Shown: positions 1-11,117 of the stretch, in pieces | How positions within the stretch are numbered: the first letter of the stretch is position 1 | Layout of the letters: each line of letters begins with the position of its first letter | From: Gautieria morchelliformis | Lineage: Eukaryota > Basidiomycota > Agaricomycetes > Gomphales > Gomphaceae | Reading direction: 5' to 3' | Length of the DNA: 64,000 nucleotides | Assembly: GCA_015179125.1 (NCBI GenBank) | Contig: WHVA01000384.1 | Location: 49,078-113,077, forward strand | Made by a program: the position numbers and the translations under genes | The notes under the pieces: model-generated | Seen by the model: the letters and a program-made list of their open reading frames with translations, nothing else | Database searches by the model: none | What the model was told of the DNA's origin: nothing

Positions 1-2360
1 TCCCCCGACCAGCTCTTCCCAGCTACCACTCGCCTCAGCACTGACAATGACCTTGCGACACAGATCCCAAGCAGTTTCGATCTGTTCTTTCCCCACACCT
101 TCGCCTTGGTCGGCACTCAAACATACACAATAGACATATTGAATCGCCTCCTTCGGGTCTGTTCGCGTAAATTGTCGTATATAGCGTGCAATCACTAACG
201 CGAGATTGAGGGATGGACGCCGATTATACGGGGTAGTCACTAGACTTAGCGTTAGCTTGGGAAGGAAAAGAAATAGGTGGCACGAGTGTTACATATCGTT
301 GCATCAGTAGCTTCGACTCTGGACGTTACTCGAATTAAACCATGGTAGGCCAGGGCAATACCCAGATGAACAGCCTCAACCTGTAAGTCGGGCTTCTCGT
401 ATAGAGCCGCAACGGCCTGTGAGAAGTCATTGGTCGCCTTCAATTATGCAGTGCAAAGGAACAACAAACCCTCTCGAATTGCCCGCACACAAGAAGAACT
501 CTTGCCCATGTACCATGCTTCGAACTTCCACCTTTCTGGCCTGCAGGTCCTTCGAAATGACGTTCGCCGTAGCCCATAAGTACCTCTGCCAATTCTCTGA
601 GACCATTGGCTTCATTCCCAGACCCGGTCTCGTTTAGCTAAATTCGAATGGGGGCTTGAGTCAAAATAAAGTATTATAACGCATACCATTGCAAGCTGAA
701 ACCACAGCCAATCCTCGGTTGTGCCCGTTACATATGGTAAACTTTTCTTATGTGGCTCTACCCTGCCCATGAGTTTAAACAGCGCTCCTTTGAACGGGTC
801 AACAGTCGGCGAATGTTCCAGGTGCGTCCGGAATGTAGTTCTGTTAGTATCACCCACACTTCAGGATGGTTAGCCAAAGTGTCTCATGTAATCCACCGGT
901 CGAACTAACCTTCCCTCGTCCGACGCCCATTTTTGAAATTGGGCACAAAAATCTCTCTGCCGGCCGTCCAACGCCGATTTGTTTTTTAATGCTTCCCCTA
1001 CCGCCTCTTCTACTTTTCCAGTTCGAAGAAGATAGAAAAGCTGTGCCCACATGGGCCTCCCATTGACAAGCTGATTGTCAGAAAATTAGTGGCATTCAAA
1101 GACAACGAACACTACGCACCTCTAAACGATCGTTCCATTGACCATTTTTGTAGAATCGGACGGATAGGTAAGCTCTCACACGGTTGGCTGCGCTAGGGTC
1201 TCCTCCGAGCGCGGCTTGGGAAGGATTCGAAGCAATGGTGCGTTCCATGACTTCCCAGTACCTATATGGTCATGGTCAGGTGTTACTCTAATGGGCATAA
1301 AGAGAAGTGCACACTGTTCTTCTAAGGCTTCTTTTGCACCCTTAGCAATCTGAACTCGAAGTTCGACAGCCTCTCGGTTATTCTCATCCCCAAGGTATGC
1401 TCTGCTGTATTTACGTTCATAAATTGGTGTATTGAGTAGGTGTGCACCACTGTGAGATTGTCTAGGCAAGGCTGGCGGCTCTTGGGTGATCTTGGTGAGA
1501 ATATGTAGGGTTTCCTGCATTTGCGATGTCTTAAATGCCATGTCAGTGTGGAATATCACAATATATGTCAATCAGACCCACTTGTCCATTGGTGGAACGA
1601 GTTGCATCAAGAAGAGCGTGAACAACTGGATATGAAATGTTCCCGATACGGGCAGAGCTCAACTCTCCTATTACACGGTCATATGCCATCATTTTCTGGT
1701 GCATCTGAAGGCTAGGCGTAAAAGTCGATGTCGCCAGCTGTTGCGAAAGAATGAGTCATTCAAGCAACGTCCAATATATTTATAACATACTGGAGCATTT
1801 ATGCTATCTCTTGTACTTTGTCGCAGTTCCGATGTAGGACGGCTGGTCTCTGTGGCAAATCCACGACCGCTCAACTCCTCAAAGATACGCTTCTTGCGTG
1901 CTTCCCAATCCCTTCGGACGCGTTCCTCAAGCACGTGGTAAAACTCTGACTCTGTTTCACGTCTCCCTTCTTCAATAGTCGAGATCAATGTTTGCTCATG
2001 TGCATGGCGGAGATACCCTGCGACATCGGTGTCGAGGAGCGGTTGAAGCGGTGAGAAAGTAGTAGAGGCATTTAACGCGGCAATCGAGTTGGTGAGTGAG
2101 GGTGCGTCGACGTGTGCCTGAGCAAGAAGATAGTTGCTACGGTGGGTGTGAGCCACGGACAACGGACAAGGGCATGAACTTGCCACTCACGCTTTTCCAG
2201 TGTCTCTGGACGCGCCACCCTGACCATTAACGAGCCGTCGGGATTGGAGTTCCACCTGGTCAAGTCCTAAATTCACTGTTGGTAAATCTGGACGGGTCTG
2301 TAGGTGAGAATTAAGAGCCTTGGAGGACGTGAGGATTGAGGCCAAGTCAACAGAGGCCAT
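1..2360 (-). CDS. NIC96: Nucleoporin NUP93/NIC96 family, 3' end missing
   Basis: Structural scaffold nucleoporin of the inner ring of the nuclear pore complex. Read on the minus strand, the start ATG at 2358-2360 opens a frame with the family's N-terminal segment (RPDLPTVNLGLDQVE), which splices at about 2193 into LLAQAHVDAPSL and then FSPLQPLLDTDVAGYL with a basic coiled stretch (RDWEARKKRIFEEL, about 1.9 kb). Further exons carry HILTKITQEPPALP and ERKYSRAYLGDENNREAV (about 1.4-1.5 kb), WAQLFYLLRTGKVEEA (about 1.04 kb) and ALYEKPDLQVEAVHLGIALA (about 0.38 kb), all in family order. The C-terminal part runs off the left edge, so the gene is partial only because of the window. At least five introns of about 50-60 bp are needed. 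It lies in tandem downstream of the CHFR-like gene. Family assignment is firm; exon edges are approximate. Confidence 0.9.
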
Positions 2361-2945
2361 AGCGTTTCTCAGAAACCACCGTAAAGAGAGAAACCACCGT
2401 AAAGAGACAATGTGCTTAGTAAGCGCCGCAAACGCGAGTAAGTACGCGTCGAAGACTCCACCATACGGTGGTTGGCGACGATTGTTATATTCGGGGAAAT
2501 TGCTGCGACTTACACGAATATTGGCACGAGACGACTACTCACTAGTTTTATGTAAGAGGCGTATTCACCCAGGTTCGGGAAGCATTTCATGATGGACGAG
2601 AAGAGACGCGAACTGTCCTTGCCCACACTATATGATTAGTATGGACTAGTGCCACCAAGCTGGAAGCCGGGATCGAAAAGCTATAATTCGTGTATTCAAG
2701 TTGAGATAACGGAGGAAATGACGCCAGTTGTGCGAGGTAAAGCAACTTTCCAAGACCTACCGATTTCTCGCGTGAGGACTTGATGTATGCACTGATAACG
2801 CTGGACAAGGCTTATACACCGCATATAAACATGATATGAGAGAAATGACCTCGAACGCTATATGTTTCAAAATTTGACGACCATTGCTTACTGTAGGTAC
2901 TAGTACACAAAATGAAAGAGAGACCTCGAAAGCTCCGTTCAAGTG
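2361..2945. other. Intergenic, no gene seen
   Basis: This stretch lies between the CHFR-like stop and the NUP93 start. I see no reading frame with family resemblance on either strand. At about 2372-2408 an 18-bp unit containing GAAACCACCGTAAAGAGA is repeated twice in tandem, just upstream of the NUP93 start, where the promoter should lie. Confidence 0.5.
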
Positions 2946-4683
2946 TCATCTTCGGATGTTTTCACAGATATGCTATCAGCGCATCAGTACTTCAATGGAG
3001 GGAAATAGTGCATGAGCTCACATTAAATCTCTCAGCGTGCGAGTCGTTATGCGTCTGCGTTCGACATTCACGGCCATACCTATAAAGAGTAATGAAGATC
3101 ATGGAGCATGTTAGAAAGAAGTAACTCACCAACAGTCTGGCCTTGCTACAAGGATGCCTGAAAGATAATCTTCAGCCACACAAAAAGGCTCGCGGTATTA
3201 TTCATATATACCATCTTGTCTCTCTAGACTACTTCTTCTCTCACTAACCCACCACTCGAACAACCCCTGCGAAGTCACGTGTGCCACGCATTGAAAACAA
3301 AACCAGGCATCTGGGCCCCATTTCTCATCTGCAATGTCTTCAGTCTCGGCATCTGCGACCTGTCTCCGCATAGTTTCAAAGAGTGCTAAAAGTATGTCAG
3401 TTATCGAGAGACCACGCGCGCCAATATAGTTGGTTAAACGATCGACCTCGTGTCTGTTCGACCTCAAGAAAAGAGGGAGATATGTTGTTAATGTGTCGAC
3501 AGTATGAGGTATAAGTTTGACGTCTACGAAGAAAATGTCGGTTAGCCAAATGACAACGATATGACAAAACTCACCCGAACGGGGGTGGAAAAGTGAGCCG
3601 CTACGACAGCCTGCTGTGCTGAAATTGTGGCACTGGACAGTAGAGCATCCTCCACCTAAATATCTCCCAGAATAAGCGTCCTTCTACAGTAGAAGCGAGA
3701 CCACAGCTACATTTTATTACTCCTGGATATCCCAGTGGAACATACGTGTCACATGAGGCACATTGAGCATGATCGGAAGCTCCAGGTCTAACAGGATATA
3801 TTAGCGGTGAAATGGGAAACGAATACTATGATATACGAACATCCTCATTGCAATCGCTCTTCCAAGCGGCATTCTGCGGTATCCGTGGAGAGGGGATGCC
3901 TGCAGTCGCTCAGGGGTAAGGGAGGGTAAAGGCAATGGGCACGTATATCCAGTAAGATTGTTCGGAGTGCATGCATCACATGCCCATATCAAAACATCTC
4001 TAGGATCTTCTTGTGGTTCTGAAACAAGGCTGTTGTCATCAGAATCGTCGCCGTAGACTGCATGTGACGGTTGTCCTCTATTCAAAGGGAAAATCTCGGC
4101 CGAGGTGCCACCACTTGTTGGACACGATAATGTGCGCCTCTTTTTGTAGACATGGTCCATAATAGCTCTCAGCTGGAATGCGGATTTGGCAGAGGTTGAA
4201 GCTTTCTTGCAAGTTGGGCAATTGGAGTTCCTGCACCGATTGTAAGTATCAAATCGCCTTGCAGATATGCTGAGATGTTGCACAGTTTCCACCATTGGAC
4301 GAGACACTCTTTATCAAATGTATGCAAACACGGGATGACTGGGTCGCACATCAAGAGATAAGTTCTCGCGAACAACACGAAGTCAAAAACGAACTAGTGT
4401 AAGGGAGGGTTAATATATTTAAACAAATCCCTATTTAAAAAGAAAGTCCAGGATATTAGTTCATAGACTGCTGTGTGTGCAGCAGCCTGAGCTCACCACA
4501 GCTAAACTCCTGGTCAACCGATGCAGTGCTGCTTTGGGACTCAACTGAAATGCGTAACTCGTCTGCCTCACTCGACCGTCTGTGTTTTCTCGGTGAAGAT
4601 GCCACATCATACTCCGAGGGGTGGGTAACCTCCTCGCCAGTTTCTTGAGAGTGTTCAGACGGCGACGTGCTTTCCATTGACAT
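2946..4683 (-). CDS. CHFR-like RING E3 ubiquitin ligase with C-terminal PBZ finger
   Basis: Predicted checkpoint-type E3 ubiquitin ligase. The N-terminal exon (4683 down to about 4497) is Ser/Glu-rich with no FHA domain, unlike animal CHFR. The next exon has a RING-like core: CDPVIPCLHTFDKEC, then NSNCPTCKK about 80 nt further on. I could not resolve the first zinc-ligand pair across the exon 1/2 junction. A middle part has CDACTPNNLTGYTCP (about 3.95 kb), then VDRLTNYIGARGLSITDIL and CFQCV...LFEWWVSERR (3.2-3.45 kb), matching the cysteine-rich C-terminal region of fungal CHFR-like proteins. Two last small exons give CWYGRECRTQTH...HAERFNHIC, which fits the PAR-binding zinc finger spacing C-x(5)-C-x(6-8)-H-x(5)-H. 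The end is the TGA at 2946-2948. It is divergent from PARP, 126 bp away. Confidence 0.85.
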
Positions 4684-4809
4684 GGTGTCGTCAACTGGAA
4701 TGTCTTAACTATAGGCGCTCAGCGCATGATGGTTTAGACGCCGGTTCCGATCCACACTAGTACTACTATATATCTTGAGCCTCAAGAGCACCTCATTCCG
4801 CCCCACAAC
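4684..4809. promoter_or_regulatory. Bidirectional promoter between CHFR-like and PARP genes
   Basis: Only 126 bp separate the ATG of the minus-strand CHFR-like ligase (4683) from the ATG of the plus-strand PARP (4810), so both promoters and 5' leaders must overlap here. An AT-rich patch (ACTACTATATATC, about 4760) could be a TATA-like element for either gene. The sharing is inferred from spacing alone. Confidence 0.6.
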
Positions 4810-7656
4810 ATGCCTCCTAAAGCTAAAAAACCTGCGAGCACAACAAAGAAACCTTCCTCTACAACCAAGCCGAGTTCCAAAGCTGCTGGTAAGAAACGTG
4901 CCTATAAATCGGATTCTGAGAGCGACGTCGCGGGGCCACCCTCTAAGAAAACTAAGAACGACGTCGACGACGATGATCAAAATATTGTCACTGTCCTGAA
5001 AAGGGGTGCTGTACCTGTTGATCCACATTCCGGTTATGTTGGTGCGTTCACTTTATGCTTAATGACATTATGCTTGATTACATGCTTGCTCCTGAAGCCA
5101 CGCATCAAGTCTATGAAGGCTACGGAGATGTATGGGATGCCATGTTGTATGTGGTTTCTCATCATCTGTGCTACTGTAACAAAAGTATGCATTCGATTCC
5201 AGGAATCAAACCAATATATCTGGGAATACAAATAGCAACAAGTTCAATGAGTCTTATACTAAGTTCTTGGAGAACTCACTCACCTGGGTATCCGCGCAGG
5301 TTTTATGTCATCCAACTTCTGCGACAAATTGGTGGACCTGACGAATGCCTCCTGTTCACTCGATGGGGCAGAGTAGGTGAAAAGGGGGCAACACAGAAAA
5401 AAGTGACTGCACATTCCCACTGCGCCTCCTGGTTGGGGTTTCCGTGCTTTTATCTCAAGGAGGCTTGTAGGGTCCCTGGTCTCCACCAGAAGCCGTTTCC
5501 CAGTTTAAGAAACAATTTAGAAGCAAAACCGGTACAGCATGGGAGCAGCGCCACGGCGCGACGGCTAAGAAAGGAATACTTCTCGCTCCGTTATTATTTG
5601 TTAGTGTTACTGATTGTTTCTGGAATACAGGGAAATACACGTGGCTGGGTACGTCTGGAATAGACATCTTATTTCAGATGTTCACACAGGCTGCTGCATC
5701 ACCTCTAGAACGTGATTTTGAAGATAAACCCGAAGACGACGCAGAACTTGCTCTGGGGTCGGGATTATCAAAGGCACGAGAGAAGACTCCGGAATCTACA
5801 TTGTGCACCGAAATTCAGGTATTATTTTTCTCTCTTTATTGGCTTAGCTACTCACAGATGGCTCCGTTTTATGTTGACTCTCTTTAAGGATCTATGTAGA
5901 CTTATATTTTCAACGAGGTGCAGTGCGAATATTTGAGATCGGACCATTTCGTACTGACTTATGACATCTAGCCTTTTGAGCGCACATCTATCATCAATGA
6001 ATTATGACGCCAATAAACTCCCTCTTGGTATATTAGCTTGCTTCTCTGCAAAGGGATACTTTGCTCAAGACGATCCAGGGAAACTCGCCAAGGCCACCAT
6101 TATCAGAGGTTTCGCTGTTCTGAAAGTCTGTGCTGGTTCAGTTCTATCTTGGTGCTTCTCGTGCTTAGCAATGCAATGCATAGCTACTTGCAGATGCTTT
6201 GGATCATCCCACTTCTGATGCTCATGCCGCGAGTGGGGGTTTACATGCTGTATGCGCGGATCTGAGTAGCCAGTATTATTCGTAAGTGTCAACAATGCCG
6301 TTAAATCATCAGTGTAGTCCAACAGGGTGTAGCATCATACCTCATGATTTCGGGCGTCAGCGTCCCCCTGTCATCAATAACATGGTATTATTAAAGACTG
6401 TAAGTTTCGTCAACTTGTCAGCTACGGAGTATGGTTTATGTTCTTAATCGCGGTAGGAGCTTGAAACGCTCGATGCACTCGGCGAGATGGTACAGTCCCT
6501 CTCATGTGAAACTTGGGTCCTTCATAATCCCTTTGTTGGCTTTATCAGGAAGTCGCGCAGCAGATCATTTCTGCTTCGATTGCCACTGATGAAAACGGCA
6601 ATGCGGTCAACCCGCTCGACGCGCACTTCAAGTCACTTAACATATCTTCCATGTCCCCGGTTGCACGGGCAAGCAAGGAGTTCATGGGATTAGAAACCTA
6701 TGTCAAGGAGACACATGGTCACACACACCAGCACTACACCACACAGGTTCTCAATATCTTTAGAATTGAACGGTATGCATCCGTTTGGGTGTACCCGCTG
6801 TAGTTTGTCGCTGAGCCTTGTCCACCTGTCCGTCAGAGAAGAGGAAGTCAAGGCGTTTACGGAAGCTGGGTATGACAAACTCGCAGGCGGTGGCAGGCTG
6901 CTACTTTGGCACGGGTCGAGGACTACCAATTATGCGGGCATACTGAAGCAAGGATTGCGTATAGCCCCTCCGGAAGCACCTGTTTCTGGATATATGTTCG
7001 GCAAAGGCATATATCTTGCAGATGTAAGGCCAAGCTTGTCCTCGAGAGTGAATTTTTAAAATTAACATAAACTTTTGTAGGTGATGTCGAAATCTGCCAA
7101 TTACTGTCACACTTAGTACGGATCAGTCTGAACACTACCATGATCATTGTTCACCAGAAGTACAGCCTGAGCGATGGCGTGGGATTGCTCCTTCTCTGCG
7201 AAGCTGCTGTCAAACCGTTCCATGAACTCGTAAACAGTGACTTCAATGCCGATGAAGGTTGCAAGGCCGCTAAAGCATTGTGTGTTAACTTGTATATGAC
7301 ATGCAACCGCCGATTAATGAGTATCCTACAAAAGGGCCACAAAAGGTGTTGGCAAGACACAACCCGTCGAGTGGCAAGACGCCGGGGATAGCCTTGGACA
7401 TCCTGATCTAGACGGTGTGCATATGCCGAAAGGAGAAGTACACGATGTAAACACGTCAGGAGGATATCTACAGTACAATGAGGTCCGCAATGCACCATGA
7501 AGATAGCCAACGTTTGTCACTGACATATCACTACTAAGTATATCGTCTACTCTGCGGCTCAAATTCGTCTTCGTAAGTCCTGTCATATGTCAGTGTATAG
7601 TTTACCACCTTTTGATGATGATGGAAGGCTACCTTTTGATGGTGAAGATGAAGTGA
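4810..7656 (+). CDS. Poly(ADP-ribose) polymerase (WGR + regulatory + catalytic domains)
   Basis: Nuclear ADP-ribosyltransferase that makes poly(ADP-ribose) from NAD+, typically at DNA damage. Order seen: a Lys/Ser-rich, NLS-like N-terminus ([14 protein letters not shown]) without zinc fingers; a WGR domain with [12 protein letters not shown] and [12 protein letters not shown] (5.3-5.4 kb); helical regulatory domain pieces (NKLPLGILA, about 6.0 kb); then the catalytic domain. The H-Y-E triad is intact: His in [13 protein letters not shown] (6.9 kb), Tyr in [12 protein letters not shown] and KSANYC (7.0-7.1 kb), Glu in LQYNE joined by splicing to [12 protein letters not shown] (7.5 kb). The last exon ends YLLMVKMK at the TGA 7654-7656. 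Architecture is PARP2-like. At least ten short introns interrupt it; one donor (GTCCGC at about 7480) is weak. Confidence 0.9.
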
Positions 7657-7896
7657 TACTAATCACTCCTTTCCGTGTGTCGTGTCAACGAATTAGATGT
7701 TCGAATGGATCTTCAAGGTCGCCTACGAAGGAACTTTTATTCTGTAGGCTCAATACGTGTGAAACATATACTACGTGTTGGATACTAAATAAATAAGGGT
7801 CGGATGGCGCTACAGTGCTTGTTAGAGACGCAATGAAGACAAAATGCGAGTGCTAGTGCAAATAAGAGTGATGCTTAGAGGGGGTTTATTCTGTGA

Positions 7897-10111
7897 TTAA
7901 TAAGTGATCTTCGATATGCGAAGCGGCAATTCGCTCGCTGTCCGACCCTGCACGCGCGCCCGTACAACGAAGCTCATGAAAGGTTCTATCGGCTTTTCAG
8001 GTACTACAGATAAGTTGAACTGGCGCAACAGAATCGTGACCAAAGCCTGTGAAGTGCCCTTAGCTGCGATTCATATTCACAGAAGATGAAGAGTACCTTC
8101 ATTTCGATCAGGGCGAACTGGCGACCTGGACATTTACGTGGACCGAAACTAGACGTGGCGTCAGTCGATGTAGACAGGATAGAAGAATCGTGCAGAGTGC
8201 ACACACCTGAATGCAAAGAGCTCTTTCTGACGCGCCACACGCCCCTCCTTCTTATCAGCCTCCATTTCCAGCCAACGTTCTGGCCTAAAGTCAGCAGCAT
8301 CGGCGCCCCAGACCTCCGGATCAGTATGTAGGATGTTGACAGGAATGTTGATGACGGTGCCGCGTGGGATCACCATTTCGCGTGCCATCGTTCCAGGGAG
8401 CGGTTTTGAAAGTGGGACGACATTGTCTTTTGCGGACTAGACACGTGCGAGGGTAGTGGGTCAGCTTTCAGTTGGCCGTGAAATAGACGGCACGAGACTC
8501 ACAACATGGGTTAGTTCAATAATCGCAGGATGGAGACGAAGACACTCTTTGAGGACTGCGTCGAGGTATGGGACTCTTTCCAGGAGGTCATCGTAACTGG
8601 GTTCTGCAGCACTGGCAGTTACTTCCTCGCGAACACGTGCCTGGCTCTCCGGATGGGCTGCAAGCTCGTACAGGACCCACTGGAAGCACAAATATGATGA
8701 GTTGGCGGTATATTATTTGAGACAGACGCCTACGCACTGCAACCGTGCAGCCCACAGTCTCGTAGCCGGCTTGCACGAGCGTTCTTAATTGGGCTGGAAT
8801 CTCATCCGGACTCATCCCGTTAGTACCGGCTTCGCGGTCGGCTCTCACTATTACGTTACATCGATCAGCAGCCAATACGGGAATTCAGAGAAGCACGGGA
8901 CATACTCATCAATGACATGAGGGTCTTCCCATCATCGGCATTGGCAGCTTTAGCCTCGTTCCACATCTGTGTGGCCACTTTCCCAAGCTCTTCTCGAGTG
9001 TTCCGGATGTACTTTCCTTTCTCTGAGGGAACTACAGCGACATCAGCAGCTAAGATGGGAGGAAAAATTGGGAAGACGTACTTTTAAGGATGCTAGGAAA
9101 CGTGAAAAAAAGGGCCTTCATTACAAAAGACGAAAAGTTATGGGACGCGTTGGTAAGCGCTTCCAATGCTGCTACTAGCGAACTGTCGCTTCCGGAAATG
9201 GACTTGAAATCATATGAAAATCCTGCTAGGCCTATGCTGTCGAGACTGAGTGACGAGTAGACTCGGATTAGTATTTGCGGCCAAATAGACAAGTTTTCAG
9301 CACGCACCTGAATCGGTTTGCCCACCACTGAACGTCCTCTTCAATGGCCTCGCCCTGCGCATCGTCGATCCTGGACGACAGAGTGTCTGCCATCTGAAAA
9401 GAGATGTCAAATACGACCTCCGCTGGATGAAAAGTAGCATACCTTTGATGCTAATGCATAGAATGTGTCGAGCAGAGGGCGAATAGACTGTTGGCTGGAT
9501 ACAGGTAAATGGAAAATTCCGACAGACGCGAGAAGAAAGTAGACTGACTGGAGCGCGGGTGAGAAGGTTCTCCTTTGCCGTGCGTGTGCCTCTTTCCCTG
9601 TAACCGCTGCGTAAGTATCGATGCAGTTGGCGAAAGTTAGATGTAGATTCTCACCCTCAACTACTAAAAGACCTTCCCCGACGAGAAGGCGGAACCATTC
9701 ACGGACGCCTTGGGGCTTGGGGAAGTCAAACACATGCTCTCCAAGAATGTAGGTAGCTGCACGGTAGTCGGAAATGGCCAACATGTTTCTCTGTGACAAA
9801 GCATGTCAGTATGGGGAGATGTTAACGGCGGGAGACATTAAACTTACACCCAAAGCACCCTTGTACTTGACTACGTCTCCGTACTGCTGTTTCCATCTGA
9901 TGTAGGGCACACCAGGAACACTTTCGTGTACGTGCCATTCGCTCCCCCATAGCCACGACGGTGGTTTTGGACCAGGGACATGGCTCAGCAGTGAAGCGAC
10001 ATGGAACTGACTCCATAACAGGCGAGCAGCGGAGACGAGAAACCAACCGAGGGAAACATCGAGTATGGCACTTAAGACTGGATGGTGAGAATTGAGGAAA
10101 AGCGAGAACAT
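7897..10111 (-). CDS. Cytochrome P450 monooxygenase, membrane-anchored
   Basis: Haem-thiolate monooxygenase, probably ER-bound, substrate unknown. The ATG at 10109-10111 begins a hydrophobic N-terminal anchor (VLSAILDVSLGWFLVSAARL) followed by the proline hinge VPGPKPPSWLWG. Downstream frames give FRLLVGEGLLVVEGE and RQRRTFSPAL (C-helix region, 9.55-9.7 kb), the I-helix AGYET (about 8.77 kb), K-helix LKECLRLHP with its ExxR motif (8.55 kb), FRPERW (8.3 kb) and the Cys-ligand loop FGPRKCPGRQFALIEMK (about 8.1 kb). The final exon reads LVTILLRQFNLS to a TAA at 7897-7899. All catalytic landmarks are present, with many short introns. I do not assign a CYP number. It is convergent with PARP, 240 bp away. 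Confidence 0.9.
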
Positions 10112-11117
10112 GGGGATGGGGGCAGAGGAATGCAGATGCAGGACGAGACGCCTCTGTGAGTCTATATAGGATACTGGCGGCGCCGCGAAATTTGAGATTC
10201 AGGCGATACAAACAAAATATATCTTGGTCCGGAAGCCGTGTAGCACAGCAAGCCAAAGACCTGGAATGACAGTCAACGTTACCGCCAGCAAGAGCAAGAA
10301 ATTGGGCATCGGAAAGGCTTTGCTGCCGACAGGGATATATAGGGCCGGGCTATCGAAGCTCGTCAGAGTTTCCCACACCGAGGAGCGTGGACGTTGAGCA
10401 TTTCCCTTGCAATGTGAATAGCCTCAGGGGTCTAAGCAATGATTGACGTTGACGAATCGGGCTGCCGTTAACCATCACAGCACAGCCAAAGGTTTAGGAT
10501 CTGTCGGATGCTGTCAGGGAGGATGCGAGTCAGCGATTTACAGGCCCATCTCCCCTTGTATTCGCTCGCATGGGGGCACAGGAGAGGCATGCGAGGGCAA
10601 AGACTTAGACGCCTTCGACACCCGGCTAATGCCAGAGTTGTACGCCGGGCCATGCAGCGCTGGGGACGCGCCGGAAGGACATCCGTGACGCCCTCGACTC
10701 GGCCTGCCTAACCGGCTACAGCCTCGTCTGCACATTTAAAGCTGGGGGAGCACCAAAGACACTGTAATAGAAGTAACGAAAGATTAGACATGACCACAAT
10801 TGCACTTTACGCTACCATTATTGTACTCAAGTAAGACTATACTCCAGCGGTCACCCATGTGCTACCATCCCGAGTGGAGCTGACTTTGATATCAACTTAC
10901 CGCCTCGAGCCTGTACGCGATGCGATCACTACGCCCACCATCAGCCACACCGTAATTGCCACGTAGCCTATGAAAGACAGTCGTTACGTAGGTCGAAAAC
11001 GAGCTTTTGCCAAACGCGTGTTGTGGCTTCATGTGTGTCCACAAGCACACAGGCTGCTTTTTTCCGTGTACCGTCCCGACTAGATCATCGTAACCATTCA
11101 TTCTCCGAAGGCAAATA
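10112..11117. other. About 1 kb between divergent P450 and SLC33 genes, no gene seen
   Basis: This should hold the promoters of the P450 (minus) and the SLC33 transporter (plus). Short open frames at 10.44-10.73 kb overlap one another on both strands in a GC-rich stretch and resemble nothing I know. I found no tRNA-like T-loop. Confidence 0.4.

Noticed and set aside
10800-10930. A short stretch whose reverse complement (GATGGTAGCACATGGGTGACC) recalls the 3' half of 5S rRNA
   Set aside because: Only a few bases fit, the rest of the 5S structure cannot be found, and no terminator run of T follows.
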